Shown: positions 30,420 to 41,462 of the stretch, piece by piece | How the letters are laid out: the number at the start of each line of letters is the position of its first letter | Numbering within the stretch: position 1 is the stretch's first letter | Assembly (NCBI GenBank): GCA_963576725.1 | Contig: OY755237.1 | Span: forward strand, 66,994,269-67,058,268 | Reading direction: 5' to 3' | Source of the DNA: Azorinus chamasolen | Lineage: Eukaryota; Mollusca; Bivalvia; Cardiida; Solecurtidae | Length of the DNA stretch: 64,000 bases | Translations under genes and position numbers: made by a program | The notes under the pieces: generated by a model | Seen by the model: the letters and a program-made list of their open reading frames with translations, nothing else | What the model was told of the DNA's origin: nothing | The model's database searches: none

Positions 30420-30954
30420 TTAACCCTTTGCTCCATGAGAATGCATTTCTTACAGTACCCTTGTAAACAGAGTAGACCCAGATCAGACAGCACCTATAAG
30501 AGTTGTCTGATCAGTGTCTGCTCTGTTTGCCTTTGAAATAATATAGATATCACGAGGTTGTACAGTTTCTGCCATGGCCAAATATTCCTGTGGTCATGTC
30601 CCATTACAAAAATTAATCTAATTAATATTCATGATGTGATTATTTTTTACATGAATATTCATGGAGTAAAGGGTTAATGATATCATAAATATTTTATTAT
30701 CTGAAGGTATGTAATGGTATATGAAATCGGGATCTTATGGTAATTGCAAAAGCTATAGAAGGAGATCTATATTATTCCTTAAGCAAACAAAATGGGCTGA
30801 TTTACTGATCAGGGTCTGCTCTGTTTGCTTATGAAATAATATAGATTTGATTCTAAAGTTTCTGCCATGGCCAAAACTAAACCATTACAAAATTCAGCAA
30901 ATAAATATTCATGATGTCATTTTTTACATGAATATTCATGGAATAAGCAGTTAA
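30420..30954. mobile_element. Two TTAA-A MITEs in tandem sharing TTAA
   Basis: 30420-30677 has hairpin GACAGCACCTATAAGAGTTG. 30674-30954 has two long arms (TATAGAAGGAGATCTATATT and ATATAGATTTGATTC) around a collapsed core, like 18624-18927. Confidence 0.75.
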
Positions 30955-31023
30955 ACCTGCGGACATGTTCTTTTATGGTATAACAAGGAGATAGCCTAAA
31001 TGTGGGTCACATTCCATGTTAGG

Positions 31024-31238
31024 TTAACCTTTTCACTGTTACATTTCAAAGTGGAATTGTCTACCATTGTTTACTGATAGAGTCCATTCAGCATTACAAG
31101 GGGATAAAACTTGTAAGAGGATTTTGAATGACAAACAGTGCAGACCTTGACCAGAGGGCTCCTGAAGGAGCCGTCTGGTCAGGGTCTGCACTGTTTGCAA
31201 ATGCCAGTATAGTCATGTCCCCAAATTCAAAGGCTTAA
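31024..31238. mobile_element. TTAA-E MITE
   Basis: Starts TTAACCTTTTCACTG. Hairpin GACCAGAGGGCTCCTGAAGG. The arms pair without the usual central mismatch. Ends AAAGGCTTAA. Confidence 0.75.
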
Positions 31239-31484
31239 GGAGGCATGACCCAATTGGTTTGTATTCCTCTGAAGTGCCCAAATGTATTTCATCCTTGCAC
31301 TGTAGGTCTACCAGCCATCTTGATTGGTGATCTTGATCTAGATTGAGAGTAGCTTAGCAGGCAGATCTCAAATATCTCCATTTCGCTGCCCTGACTTATT
31401 AGGGCTGCATTAGGATACAAAGAATGCAATAAAATAAATTATTTGGAGTTTAGAAAGATTATATTTGCACAGGTTGTTGGCACT
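31239..31484. other. Stretch without recognised element
   Basis: No repeat or coding signal seen. Confidence 0.4.
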
Positions 31485-31996
31485 AACCCTTTGAGCACAA
31501 AGTAACTTTGTCTTGAAAAAAGAGAAACATAACATCTACATGTACTTCAGTTCTCTTGCTACAATTTTATTCCATTTCTTTACAGTTACTTGACACTAGT
31601 CTCAAACAGTTTTGAGTTGATGAGACATAACATTTCTTGATGTCGCGTTTTGATCCGAAATGTTGCAAGTATTATCACAAATTTGTCTACAAGAGTTCAA
31701 AGAGTTGATCAATGGGGTCAAACAGTTGGGAGACTGTCACAGACTGTGGTTTGACTTCTGGATGCCTTTTACTCTTTGCACTTTAACTCTTTGCACGCTA
31801 AGTAATTTTTCGTCTGCAACAATTGTCGTCTGCTTCAATTCTTAAATTAAAATTTCTCTCATTTCTTTGCAAAAATATGGTCAGGGTGACAAACAGTTTG
31901 GATCCTGATGAGACGCCGCATTATGCGGCGTCTCATCTGGATCCAAACTGTTTGCATAGGTAATCACAGTTTCGCCGCTAGCGTGCAAAGAGTTAA
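31485..31996. mobile_element. Degraded TTAA-F, then intact TTAA-F
   Basis: 31485-31680 is a decayed copy. 31783-31996 (214 bp) is the best TTAA-F: TTAACTCTTTGCACGCTA at one end, TAGCGTGCAAAGAGTTAA at the other. Hairpin AGTTTGGATCCTGATGAGAC, apex GCCGCATTATGCGGC. This family lacks the GCTCC apex. Confidence 0.85.
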
Positions 31997-32050
31997 GCTG
32001 AGCCATTCTGGAAATCATTGTTGTCTGCCTCAGTTCATTTTCCCTGTTAT

Positions 32051-32137
32051 CAGTAAAACCTGTCTACAGTGACCACCCAAATAAGGGTAACTCTGCATTT
32101 GAAACAGGTCACACTTAATGCAGGACAAAAGTAGGAT
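32051..32137. repeat. Half of a TA-2 element
   Basis: Starts CAGTAAAACCTGTCTAC, breaks off after TAATGCAGGACAAAAGTA into TTAA-A sequence. Confidence 0.6.
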
Positions 32138-32501
32138 CTGCTCTGTTTGCTTATGGCACGATAATACAGTAAAACCCTGCTTAACAAGCTTGACAAGCTA
32201 ATGCGACCACTTAAAAGAGATTTAATTCTGGGTGGTAGAGGCAGGTGGTAGCTTAATGCAGGACAAAAGTAATGCAGGCTGCATTAGTTTTTTCCTGCAT
32301 TAAGCAACCACCTGCTTATAAAGACACCCATGTTTATTCATTAAGTGGGACATTAGAGGGGTTCTACTGTACATACGGTTTTACAGTTTTTGTCAAAGCA
32401 AAATATTCCCTTGAACATTTTACAGTAAAAAATTCAGCTCATAAGTATGCATGATGTTATTATTTCCTAGATGAATATATATTGAAGAGGAATAGGGTTG
32501 A
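32136..32501. mobile_element. Half TTAA-A carrying a TA-2 insertion
   Basis: GGATCTGCTCTGTTTGC then ACGATAATA, the insertion, and TACATACGGTTTTACAG. The site corresponds to the TA hit in the copies at 8253 and 10786. Confidence 0.7.
32167..32369. mobile_element. TA-2 MITE with TA target duplication
   Basis: Starts CAGTAAAACCCTGCTTAAC and ends AGAGGGGTTCTACTG, TA on both sides. The hairpin apex is short (GTAATGCAGGCTGCATTAG), lacking the GCTCC motif. Confidence 0.82.
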
Positions 32502-32676
32502 CCCTTTAATGAAATACGGAAAGTGGAACATTGTGGCCATCTTAGAAAGTAAAGAAACAGATCTGTCAAATTCCATGAGCGGACCCTGATCAGACGGCTC
32601 CTCTAGGAGCTGTCTGATATGGGTCTACTCTGTTTGTAAATGCATGAAAAGGCATTTTTATGAGGCAATGGGTTAA
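32498..32676. mobile_element. TTAA-B MITE, arm-deleted
   Basis: Starts TTGACCCTTTAATG, lacking the first half of the long arm. Apex GGCTCCTCTAGGAGCT. Ends GGCAATGGGTTAA. Confidence 0.75.
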
Positions 32677-32735
32677 GAATTATCTCTCCAAGCAGATAGT
32701 CCTTGATAAATGATGATTAGCAGACCATTTTACCT

Positions 32736-33164
32736 ATGCTTCTAGTCCATAAATACACTTTTCTATATGCTTTTGCAAACAGAGTAAACCCAGAGATCAA
32801 TTGGCTCCTGTAGGAGCCTACTGGTCAGCCCGGGATGTAGATTTAATTGTACAGTTTCTGTCTTGGCCAAATATTCCTGCGTTTGTATGCTATTAACCCT
32901 TCGCTTGCTATTCACGTCAATATACGTGCCTGTAAATAGTGACGACCTGCAGGAGCTGTCTCATCAGGGTCTGCACTATTTTCAAGTTGATTGTGCAACC
33001 AGTGCACTCCACAGCAGTGGTTGCACAGCGAAATACTTGTACACAGTGAAAATATATGTAATTATACAACATATTCCTGTGTTTGTATGCTATTAAGAAA
33101 TTAATCCAATTAATATCCATGATGTGTTTATTTCTTATATTAATATTCATGAAGTAAAGGTTAA
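32736..33164. mobile_element. TTAA-A MITE split by a truncated TTAA-D
   Basis: Left part through TCTTGGCCAAATATTCC, right part from CTATTAAGAAATTAATCC to AGTAAAGGTTAA. The stretch ATATTCCTGYGTTTGTATGC occurs on both sides of the inserted sequence. Confidence 0.75.
32893..33070. mobile_element. 3'-truncated TTAA-D
   Basis: Starts TTAACCCTTCGCTTGCT, hairpin apex CCTGCAGGAGCTG, and stops after ATATATGTAATTATACAAC. The terminal arm of about 65 bp is missing. Flanked by a 26-bp direct repeat of host sequence. Confidence 0.8.
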
Positions 33165-33491
33165 AAAAAATGTTAATAGTGAATGTCATTTTCAATGTTT
33201 GTCCTTGAAACATATCCCTTTCTGCTCTATTTGAAATGTGCCCAAAGTCGTTAACCTCGATGATGTACACATTTTTGTGGTTTTTGGATTCAGATTTAAC
33301 CAAGATTTTTTCCTCAAAATACCAATTATACGGTTACTGATTTCCAGGTTTGACCGATTGAATATTAGAATAAATTAACCGACATTTCCAAATTAATTGA
33401 CACATAATATTATTTCCAAGAAGTGTAGGCGTACCTTTCTGATAACCTTTAAAAATTGTTTTGGAGTGGTCTGATCTGGGTCGAACGTGTC
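33165..33491. other. Stretch without recognised element
   Basis: AT-rich; the 128-codon reverse frame ending here mostly runs through MITE sequence and is not called. Confidence 0.45.
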
Positions 33492-34075
33492 TTAACCCTT
33501 TCCTTCATATACACACGTTTTCAGGCATTTGCAAACAGAGTAGGCCTGCAGGAGCCTTCTGATCAGGTCTGCTCTGTTTGCTAATGGAATTTGAAAGATA
33601 TTTTTCTTTACTTTCTAAAATGGCTACGATGCTCCACCTTCCATATTTCATTTTAACTATTTTGCCCATGAATATTAAGTAGGTATTTAAATTTGGAATA
33701 AACATAGAACATGGAAAGGGTTAATAAGGGTTAAGGAATTAAATTAAGTTTGATTCTACAGTTTCGAGTTATGGCCCTTTCTTTTTTTTTCTTTTTTTTC
33801 AATTTAGCTGGACAAGCACCAAATCAGACGAGTGTTGGCTCACTGTTTGATATTCAATTTGTAAGGAATAATGGCATCATGAATATTTGTAAGCTGAATT
33901 TTTATGATGGCATATGTACACAGGATTGTTTTGGCAGAAACTGTAGAATCCAATCTATACTATACCGTAAGCAAACTGAGCAGACCCTGATCAGAAGGCT
34001 TCTATAGGAGCAGTCTGATCTTGGTCTACTCTGTTTGCAAATGCATAAAAGATGCTTATATGAAGGAGAGGGGGA
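33492..34075. mobile_element. TTAA-B, then TTAA-A MITE
   Basis: 33492-33724: TTAA-B with the apex deleted (GGCCTGCAGGAGCCTTCTG). 33840-34075: TTAA-A with core GAAGGCTTCTATAGGAGC; ends decayed. A T-rich tract at 33779-33800 separates them. Confidence 0.7.
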
Positions 34076-34665
34076 AAAAGAAACCTATTATGTAAGGAGT
34101 TCACTTGCTCTTGTCAAGCCTGAGTTTTGTGAATGGGAACACTTGCGAAGGATTTATTGCTGCAACTTGTTCCACTTGTTTCCAGTAGGGTTCTGGTCTA
34201 AATTTATACCAGCCCTACCAGCTGATAAGATAACAGAAGAGAGAGTGTTTTTTTGTGCAGACTTAGAGATGCTTTATTGGAATTGCTTCTTGTTTTGATC
34301 CAGTTCAGGGGCATTGACACTTAACCTGTCATCAGAGATTCACACTGTTTGACAAATAGATTGATCTCTCTGATATTGATCTACAAAATAATAAAAATAA
34401 AAATTTGCTGAAGGTGATTTTGAAGCATACACCATTTTTGCCAGTCATGGAAGGATAAGTAAAACACATCCATCCATCAACAGTCTAGTTGGAAGCTTGT
34501 TTTCACAAGAACGTGCAGTCAACGAAATAAAAGACATTTCCATCCAAACCTGTGACCTCCCATAGCCTTGGAGTAGAATGATGATGTTTTAATGATGGCC
34601 ACCATGGGAAACAGAGTTGATCTAGATCATATTCCAAAATTAATGCTTTTGTACCAGATTAGATC
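34076..34665. other. Stretch without clear element
   Basis: Faint TTAA-F traces near 34300-34400. The 87-codon frame at 34035 begins inside a MITE and shows no family features. Confidence 0.45.
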
Positions 34666-34990
34666 TTAACCCTTTACCTCATGAACATTCATTTAACCCT
34701 TTCCCTGTTCTGTATTTCAATACCTACTGAATATTCAGTAACCAAATAGTTATAAAGAAATATTGAAGGTGGAACATTGTAGACATTTTAGAAAGTATAG
34801 AAACATATCTATCAGATTCTATTAGCAAACAGAACAGACCCTGATCAGACGGCTCCTCTAGGAGCCATCTGATCTGGGTCTACTCTGTTTGTAAGTGCGT
34901 GAAAACACGTTTATATGAGGGAAAGGGTTAAGAAAAATGACATCATGAATATAGATTAGCAGAATATTCCTTCATATAAATACGTTTGCA
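34666..34990. mobile_element. TTAA-A MITE interrupted by TTAA-B
   Basis: TTAACCCTTTACCTCATG..CATTCAT, then the insertion, then GAAAAATGACATCATGAAT. Together these restore the TTAA-A arm order ATTCATGTAAGAAATAATGA. Confidence 0.78.
34693..34931. mobile_element. TTAA-B MITE (nested)
   Basis: TTAA at both edges. Apex GGCTCCTCTAGGAGCC; left CCCTGATCAG, right CTGATCTGGG. Ends GAGGGAAAGGGTTAA. Confidence 0.88.
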
Positions 34991-35506
34991 CACATTTTCA
35001 AACAGAGTAGACACAGATCAGATGGCTCCTGCATTGTAGCCATTTTAGAAACTAAAGGAACAGATCTATCAAATTCCATTAGCAAACAGAGCAGACCTTG
35101 ATCAGACGGCTCCTATTCTAAGGACCGGGGCCATCAGATCTTGATCTACTCTGTTTGCAGATGTCAAACACGTGTATATGAGGGAAAGAGCTACAGGAGC
35201 CAACTGATCTGGGTCTGCTCTATTTGCTTATGCTGTGATATAGGTTTGAATGATTGCAAACAGAAAAGTACCTGATCAGAAACATCTGCACATAGTGTGA
35301 TTATTATATGATTGATCAAAAAGCATGTTAAAAAGTTTTCATATTTTTAATGACCAAGGGGCAGTTGTCCGGGATGCCTTATTCCACATTTTTTGCAAAA
35401 GCAAAAAATTCTTTTGAAAAATTTACATGATGAATTTCAGCTGATAAATATTCATTGTTTTTATTATTTCTTGCATGAATATTGAACAGGTAAAGAGTTA
35501 AACCTT
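34970..35506. repeat. Chimeric TTAA-B pieces and TTAA-A remnants
   Basis: At 35035 half a TTAA-B (to GATGGCTCCT) is joined to the long arm of another (GCATTGTAGCCATTTTAG). The hairpin then reads GCTCCTATTCTAAGGACCGG. 35190-35260 and 35390-35501 are TTAA-A pieces. Confidence 0.6.
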
Positions 35507-35746
35507 TTAACCCATTCCCTCATATTAAAAATATTGACGCCTCTATAAAAGTCACTTTTTGAAATCATTGTGATAAATAGAGCATTTACTCCATAGGAGC
35601 AAAATTTTATGCTCTATTTATCACAATGGTTTCAAAACTACAAAAATCTAAAATTTTCCTTTTCTCTAGCTAATGCTCCTTTTCCGTAGATTTTTTCAAA
35701 GCGGTTGGATCTAAAAATAGCCTATGACGGAATTCGAATGGGTTAA
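35507..35746. mobile_element. TTAA-C MITE
   Basis: TTAA at 35507 and 35743. Palindrome widened at the apex (ACTCCATAGGAGCAAAATTT). Confidence 0.8.
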
Positions 35747-36239
35747 CCATTTTCCTTTTGAACATTCATGTAAGATTTTGATAATGACATTATGAAATTT
35801 TATTAGCTGAACCCTTCGCTTGCTATTCACGTCAATTATACCTACCTGTAAATAGTGAAGACCAAGATGAGACAGCCCCTGCAGGAGCTGTCTCATCAGG
35901 GTCTGCACTATTTACAAATTGATTGTGTAAACTAGTGCACTCCACAGCTGTGATTGCACAGAGAAATAATTGTAGACAGTGAAGCTATATGTAATTATAC
36001 CACAGGGCAATGGTAAAGAAGGAGAAATGTGTTTTAAAATTCAGCAAGAGAAGGGTTAAGTTTTTTTGATGATGTGTATGACACATGATTGTTTTGATAT
36101 TTTGTAGAAACTGAAGAGTCAGGTCTGTTCATAAGCAGACAGCAGTCCCTGAACAGGGGGTTCCTATGGGAGCCATCTGATCTGGGTATACTCTGCTTGC
36201 AAATGCATGAAATGACGTTTGTATGACGGAAAGGGTCAA
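35743..36239. mobile_element. TTAA-A MITE carrying TTAA-D
   Basis: Left arm to TTTTATTAGC, right part from GATGATGTGTATGACACATG, hairpin GGGGTTCCTATGGGAGCC, ends GGAAAGGGTCAA. Confidence 0.75.
35808..36059. mobile_element. TTAA-D MITE (nested)
   Basis: Starts TGAACCCTTCGCTTGCT and ends GCAAGAGAAGGGTTAA. Apex GCCCCTGCAGGAGC. Left TTAA decayed to TGAA. Confidence 0.82.
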
Positions 36240-36504
36240 CACTGAATTTTCAGAGCACATCAGTGTTCAACTATAGAGTTTACTCAATATGAAAGGCCTT
36301 AAATGACAAACAGTGCAGACCCTGATCAGAGCGCTCCGCTAGGAGGCCTCTGCTCTGGGTCTACACTGTTTGCAACAGACAGTGCATGGTGTAGCCCCGA
36401 TCAGGAGCAGTTTGATCACGTGTCGGAGAAACATATCAGAGTTTTCACTGTTTAAACTTTACATAATTATGCCAGTCATGATCAGTTACCTAATTTTCGC
36501 CCAT
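36236..36504. repeat. TTAA-E MITE and small hairpin piece
   Basis: 36236-36385: CAGTGCAGACCCTGATCAGA, apex GCGCTCCGCTAGGAGGC. 36370-36420 is a GATCAAACTG-type piece. Confidence 0.6.
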
Positions 36505-36941
36505 TTAACCCTTTACTCCTTCAATAATAAATACGCCTTTCTACGCATTTGCAAACAGAGTAGACACAGATCAGATGGCTGCTTTAGGAGCTGTCTGATC
36601 AGGGTCTACTCTGTTTACTTATTGAATTGTATAGATCTGATTCTACAATTTCTGCTTTGGCAAAAAATTCATGTGCTGATTCTACAGTTTTGCAAATTCC
36701 ATGTGTTTAATTAATATGCCATTTCAAAGAATAATCTAATTAATAGACATGATATCATCATTTCTTACATGAATATTCGCCCAACCTCTTTGAAGAAATC
36801 TACCAAAAAGTAGCATTTACAAGAAAACAGGCAAAGTTTAGAATTGCATAGTTTTGAAACCACTGTGATAAATAGAGCATTGCTCTTTTTATCACAATGG
36901 TTTTTTCAAAAAGTGACTTTTACAAAAGCATCAATGGTTAA
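36505..36941. repeat. TTAA-A joined to truncated TTAA-C
   Basis: TTAA-A starts at TTAA 36505 and breaks at ACATGAATATTCG. TTAA-C follows without its first 25 bp (CCAACCTCTTTGAAG), with palindrome centre GCATTGCTC and end TTAA 36938-36941. Confidence 0.65.
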
Positions 36942-37120
36942 CCCTTTACATGGTAGAAACCCTAACCCCTTACATGCCTTTGTAAACAGAGTAGACCCAG
37001 ATCAGATGGCTCCTGAAGGAGCAGGGTATGTTCTCATGTTGATATGATGGCCAAAATTTCTTGTTCATATACCATTATAAGAAAAGTGATGTCATTATTT
37101 CTTACAAGAGACTAAAAGGG
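36938..37120. mobile_element. TTAA-A MITE, right hairpin arm deleted
   Basis: GATGGCTCCTGAAGGAGCAG then GGTATGTTC; ends ACTAAAAGGGTTCTAA. Confidence 0.65.
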
Positions 37121-37633
37121 TTCTAAATTCATTATTGTTGTTAAAATTAGTAAGAGAAAAACAACAACATGAAAACCTCAAGGGGAAAATCACTCTTGTG
37201 GTTTCCTTCTCTGCTAGAGAAATGTTTTGGTGTCGGCCGTCTTCCACCGCAAGCCCTGAAAAGACAAATCTCTGTCAGATAGAATTTCAGGGTCTTAATG
37301 ACTGTAAATTATTTTACAGTTAGGGGCAGAATATTTCATTAAGAAAATCTGTGAATCACTTCCTGCAGACAAACTTTGATGTTGTTTTTATCTGTATCAA
37401 AATTATCATCCTTTCTATGACTGGAGAACATTCGATTTGGTTGTGCAGCGCTAAATATCACTAGCATTGAGTGTACATTTCACTCATTCAAAAAGAAAAG
37501 ATTAGGTTAGAATATGTTCAAAATGATAAAAAAAAAACCCATAACTTGGCCTGATTTCACTACTAATACATAGATATTAAAAACAATTATAAATCAGTTT
37601 AGTTAGTTTTCATTGGCAATATGTTAGGTGCCT
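37121..37633. other. Repeat-free stretch
   Basis: About 500 bp of unique sequence, GC-richer near 37220-37300 (TCGGCCGTCTTCCACCGC). No splice-consistent exon recognised. Confidence 0.45.
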
Positions 37634-37887
37634 TAAAGTAGCCCTGTCCTTCACATAAACCCATGTTCACGTATTTGCAAACAGAGAAGGCCCAGATCAG
37701 ATGGCTGCTAGAGGAGCCATCTGATCAGGGTCTGCTCTGTTTCCTAATGGAATTTGATAGATTTGTTTCTTTAGTTTCTGAAATTGGTACAGTGTTCCAC
37801 TTTCTATATTTCATTATAGCTTTTTTGTCCATGAATATTCAGTAGGTATAGACAATTAGACTACATATAGAACAGGGAAAGGGTTAA
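37634..37887. mobile_element. TTAA-B MITE
   Basis: Hairpin GATGGCTGCTAGAGGAGCC; long arm CATGAATATTCAGTAGGTAT; ends CAGGGAAAGGGTTAA. Left end decayed. Confidence 0.78.
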
Positions 37888-38712
37888 ATACAAATCTAAG
37901 TGTCAGCCAGTTTAGATCCTGATAAGATTCCAAGTTGTTGGGCATCCCATCTGGATCAACACTGGATGCCAAAAGTCTATCACTTATTTGCCCATAGCTT
38001 TTTGTCATTGTTGTAAAATGGGGGGTGGGGTAATTTAGTTTAATACATTCCAGATTTATAATGAAGCATTATAGGCCTAATCAGATGTGACTTTCATCTT
38101 TATGGAGATTTCAATAATGAAATTACTGAGCAACTTTGGAGTAAAGTTTTTTCGTGTCTGAAAATACTGGTTTTCACAGCTGGAGATGCATCAAAAACAG
38201 CATTTTCGCAAAAGGTGCGCCAAGCGATCCCATGGCCGAAGGTTATTAACTTCTTCAACCCTTAAAATGCTAATTCTAACACAGTACCAGCACATTGCGA
38301 AGAGCTTGATCTGGATGTGGTGAATAGCTGGATGTCTGATCGAGATCCAAATTGATTCTTCCAAAGATGAAACTGTCTTCAATAAAAAGGTTATGATAAA
38401 AAAATACGGTAGACATAATATTGCATTGCTTAGATGATATTTTGATGATTCAGCTTTATTATGATATTTGTTCCAAATCTAATATTTTGACCCAACTGGG
38501 TCTTTTTAAAGAACAAAGAAGAGATAAGAATTCTCTACATTTTTACACATGAGCTTTTAGACAAATCAACTGCAGATTACAGAATTTTGATTTCTGTAGG
38601 GGCCATTCGGATCAATCTGCATTGTTAATCATGTGAAAGAATTATGTCTTGGATCCTATGGACTGATTGTTGCAAAGGCTTTTTGGTTTCGAGAGTTCAT
38701 TTAAATACCCTG
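37888..38712. other. Mostly unique, two TTAA-F remnants
   Basis: TTAA-F-like cores at about 37902-37975 (AGTTTAGATCCTGATAAG) and 38300-38355. Otherwise no recognised feature. Confidence 0.45.
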
Positions 38713-39005
38713 TTTAAACCCTTTCCTTCATATAAACGCCTTTTCATACATTTGCCAACAGAGTAGACCCTGATCAGACAGCTCCTATAGGATGTGATAT
38801 AGATGTGATTCTATAGTTTCTGCCTGAGCCAAAACATTCTGTGTGCATAATTATGCCATCATAATAAAAAATTTTTATAACAATTCATGATATAATTTTT
38901 CCTTACAAAAATATTAAGCCTTTGCTCCATATATAAATACACCTTTCTGTACCTAAATTGCAACAAGAGTAGACCCAGATCAGACGGCTCCTATAGGACT
39001 TTGCC
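38713..39005. repeat. Two truncated TTAA-A MITEs
   Basis: 38713-38930: right hairpin arm lost (GACAGCTCCTATAGGATGTG). 38922-39005: stops at GGCTCCTATAGGAC, exactly after the apex. Confidence 0.65.
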
Positions 39006-39231
39006 TGCATCACATGCTAAGAGCTGGTTTTGTTTATCGAAATTCAGACTCCTTTTCTTTGATATGCTTTCTCCTTTTCATAAAAAAGGTGTAAAAGAAT
39101 TAACATGGTAGCAGGAGACTGATGGTGTCCCTTGTTGGTTTTGCCATAAAATTGTATTTAGCACTTCTACAACGCCATAAAGACTTAACCCTTTGAAAGT
39201 CGAATGATCCCTCATTCTTTCAACCTATACA

Positions 39232-39425
39232 GATAAACCCCCTCTTAAGCGGACATTCAAATTGGTATCAATATCAGTCTTTAAGACTGATGGCTGCTTA
39301 ATGCAGGGTGAATGTCTGCAGAAAGTTCCCAAAAGACTTTTCTGCATGGCTTTCACACTGCATTAAGCAGCCCCCTGCAAAAAGTATCTAACTTCTTCTC
39401 TTTTAAAGTTCTGCTTTACTGAACT
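39232..39425. mobile_element. TA-2 MITE, degraded
   Basis: AAACCCCCTCTTAAGCGG at the left, TTCTGCTTTACTG at the right. Hairpin GGCTGCTTAATGCAGGGTG, apex AGTTCCCAAAAGACTT. Confidence 0.65.
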
Positions 39426-39439
39426 TTATATAGAATGGC

Positions 39440-39582
39440 TTTGATGCATTTGCAAACAGAATAGACAAAGATCAGATGTCTCATGTAAGATCTGTCTGTC
39501 AGGGTCTGCTCTGTTTGCTTATATTTTAGATTCTAATACAGTGTCATTATTTCTTACATGAATAGTCATGGAGTAAAGGGTT
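39440..39582. mobile_element. TTAA-A MITE, internally deleted
   Basis: GCATTTGCAAACAGAATAGA, hairpin pieces, then directly GTGTCATTATTTCTTACATG. Confidence 0.65.
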
Positions 39583-39655
39583 AGAAATGTTATGCCCCTG
39601 GGCCCTGGGTACGTTTATTAGAGATCATAATTATGCTATATCCTGAATATTTGGA

Positions 39656-39848
39656 CAGAGCTCCAGATAAGATGCATAAATTAAAACATTTTCAAGAATA
39701 ACTCCTTTATTTCTCCACTTAACCCTATACTGTGACCACTTTTTAGAATCGTCTCTTCGAGACTATTCTAAAGAGTGGTCACAGTATAGGGTTTGGTGGA
39801 GAAATGACGATTTTAGTATTTGGGTACACACCTTTATCTGTAGCTCTG
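39656..39848. mobile_element. N6 MITE with 6-bp duplication TTTGGA
   Basis: Starts CAGAGCTCCAGATAAG and ends TATCTGTAGCTCTG. TTTGGA at 39650-39655 and 39849-39854. Perfect inner hairpin around CGTCTCTTCGAGAC. Confidence 0.88.
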
Positions 39849-39884
39849 TTTGGAACTCATGTTTGGCGAAATATTTTTAGATAC

Positions 39885-40092
39885 ATGTATGTAAGAAATA
39901 ATCGAATATGAATATGAATTGGATGAATTTTTATAATGAGATTATACAATATGTACTATAATGGCAGAAACTGTACAACCATAATCTATATTATTCAGTA
40001 AGCAAACAGAGTAGACCCTACAGGAACCTATCTGTTCTTGGTCAACTCAGTTTGCAAAGGGGTTAAACGTCATCTTTATCAGGTAAAGGATT
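39885..40092. mobile_element. TTAA-A MITE, degraded
   Basis: TATGTAAGAAATAATCGAAT, AATGGCAGAAACTGTAC, half hairpin (GACCCTACAGGAACC). Confidence 0.65.
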
Positions 40093-40314
40093 ACGAAGAT
40101 TGACAGATATCATGACAAGCTTTGGTTCATTTGTAGTCATTGGTCAGTGGAACCTGTTGTAACTCTTGACCTAAGATTGATCTACTTGACCCAGTGGTTC
40201 AACATTAATTATAGAGTAACCAGGTCACTGTGGTCATAGGGGGAACAAAGGGTTGTACCAGGATATTGTGTCTGCTCAGGGTCTGCAGTGTTTATAGTAG
40301 TAGATGCTCAGATA

Positions 40315-40493
40315 CAGAGCTCCAGATAAGACGCGTAAATTTAAACCTTTTCAAGAATAGCTTCTTTATTTCTCCACCAAACCCTATACTGTGACCACTC
40401 TTTAGAATCGTCTCTTCGAGACGATTCTAAAGAATGGTCACAGTATTGGGTTTGGTGGAGAAATTTGGGTACACACCTTTATCTGTAGCTCTG
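40315..40493. mobile_element. N6 MITE
   Basis: Same ends as 39656-39848; inner palindrome GTCTCTTCGAGACGATTC. Flanks CAGATA and CTGATG do not give a clean duplication. Confidence 0.8.
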
Positions 40494-40562
40494 CTGATGT
40501 TACAAATACCATTGTTCTGAGTGCAGGGACACTATTATAAGCCATGTGTAAATCATTCCAGA

Positions 40563-41195
40563 TTAATCCTTTCCCTCATACAAATGCTTTTTCACATCTT
40601 TGCAAACAGCAGACCCAGATCAGAGGGCTCCTGTAAGAGGGTTAGCGTTAGTCTGTGCAGTTTGCTTATGAATATATCATAGGTTTGATTCTACAGTTTC
40701 TTCCATTTATCAAACTATCCTGTGTACTGATACCATTATAAAGATGCTAGTAATAAATATTCATGATGTTATTTCTAACATAAATATTCATGGGGTAGAG
40801 AGTTTAAACCAGTTCTCATGCTGAATATTCAAATGTGATTATGTGAATTCATCATTTATGAATATTAACTAAACAATTCTAAAGTTACCGGTAGATCAAT
40901 TGTAGCCACTGAATTATAATGGCAAATAGTTCAGACCCTTATGAGCTCCTCATGCCTTTGCAAACAGAGTAGACCTAGATCCTACAGGACCCATCTGATC
41001 TTGGTCTGCTCTGTTTGCTTATGGATATAGATAGATTTGATCCTGCAGTTTTTGTCTGAGCCAAAACTTCCATTGAAATTTTTACATAATACCAAATAAA
41101 TTAACGGCATTAATATTCATTAGCGACAGACCTTGATCAGAAGAGTCCTGAGGAAGCCCTCTGATCTGAGTCTGCACTGTTTTTAAATGACACTG
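40563..41195. mobile_element. TTAA-A copies and a TTAA-E half
   Basis: 40563-40807 is complete. 40807-40955 is a left half. 40955-41125 is a right part from CCTTTGCAAACAGAGTAGAC. 41126-41195 is a TTAA-E piece (AGCCCTCTGATCTGAGTC). Confidence 0.65.
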
Positions 41196-41462
41196 AGTGT
41201 GCTCATGCACTCCCTCCCCCTATTCAAAGGGTATATAGAAGGCTGTACCTTGTTGGATCCCAGCATCTATCATAAAGGTAGTTATCACAGGGCACTCTCA
41301 CCTTAAGATACCAATGTTAGGTAACCTGTCTGGCGATAATTGGTCCTACCGGTAACCCCAGGTCGAAGAGATAAGCAGACAGGGAGGCTGATTGTTCGGC
41401 TAGACTGCAGACAGTCCCTTGGCACTGGGTACAAGTCTCTGACACCGTGACCCCAGATTCGG
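41196..41462. other. GC-richer unique stretch
   Basis: Less AT-rich than its surroundings (CCAGGTCGAAGAGATAAGC). A 62-codon reverse frame overlaps; no recognisable domain, not called. Confidence 0.45.

Noticed and set aside
34035..34298. 87-codon frame
   Set aside because: Starts inside a TTAA-A MITE and has no recognisable features or splice context.
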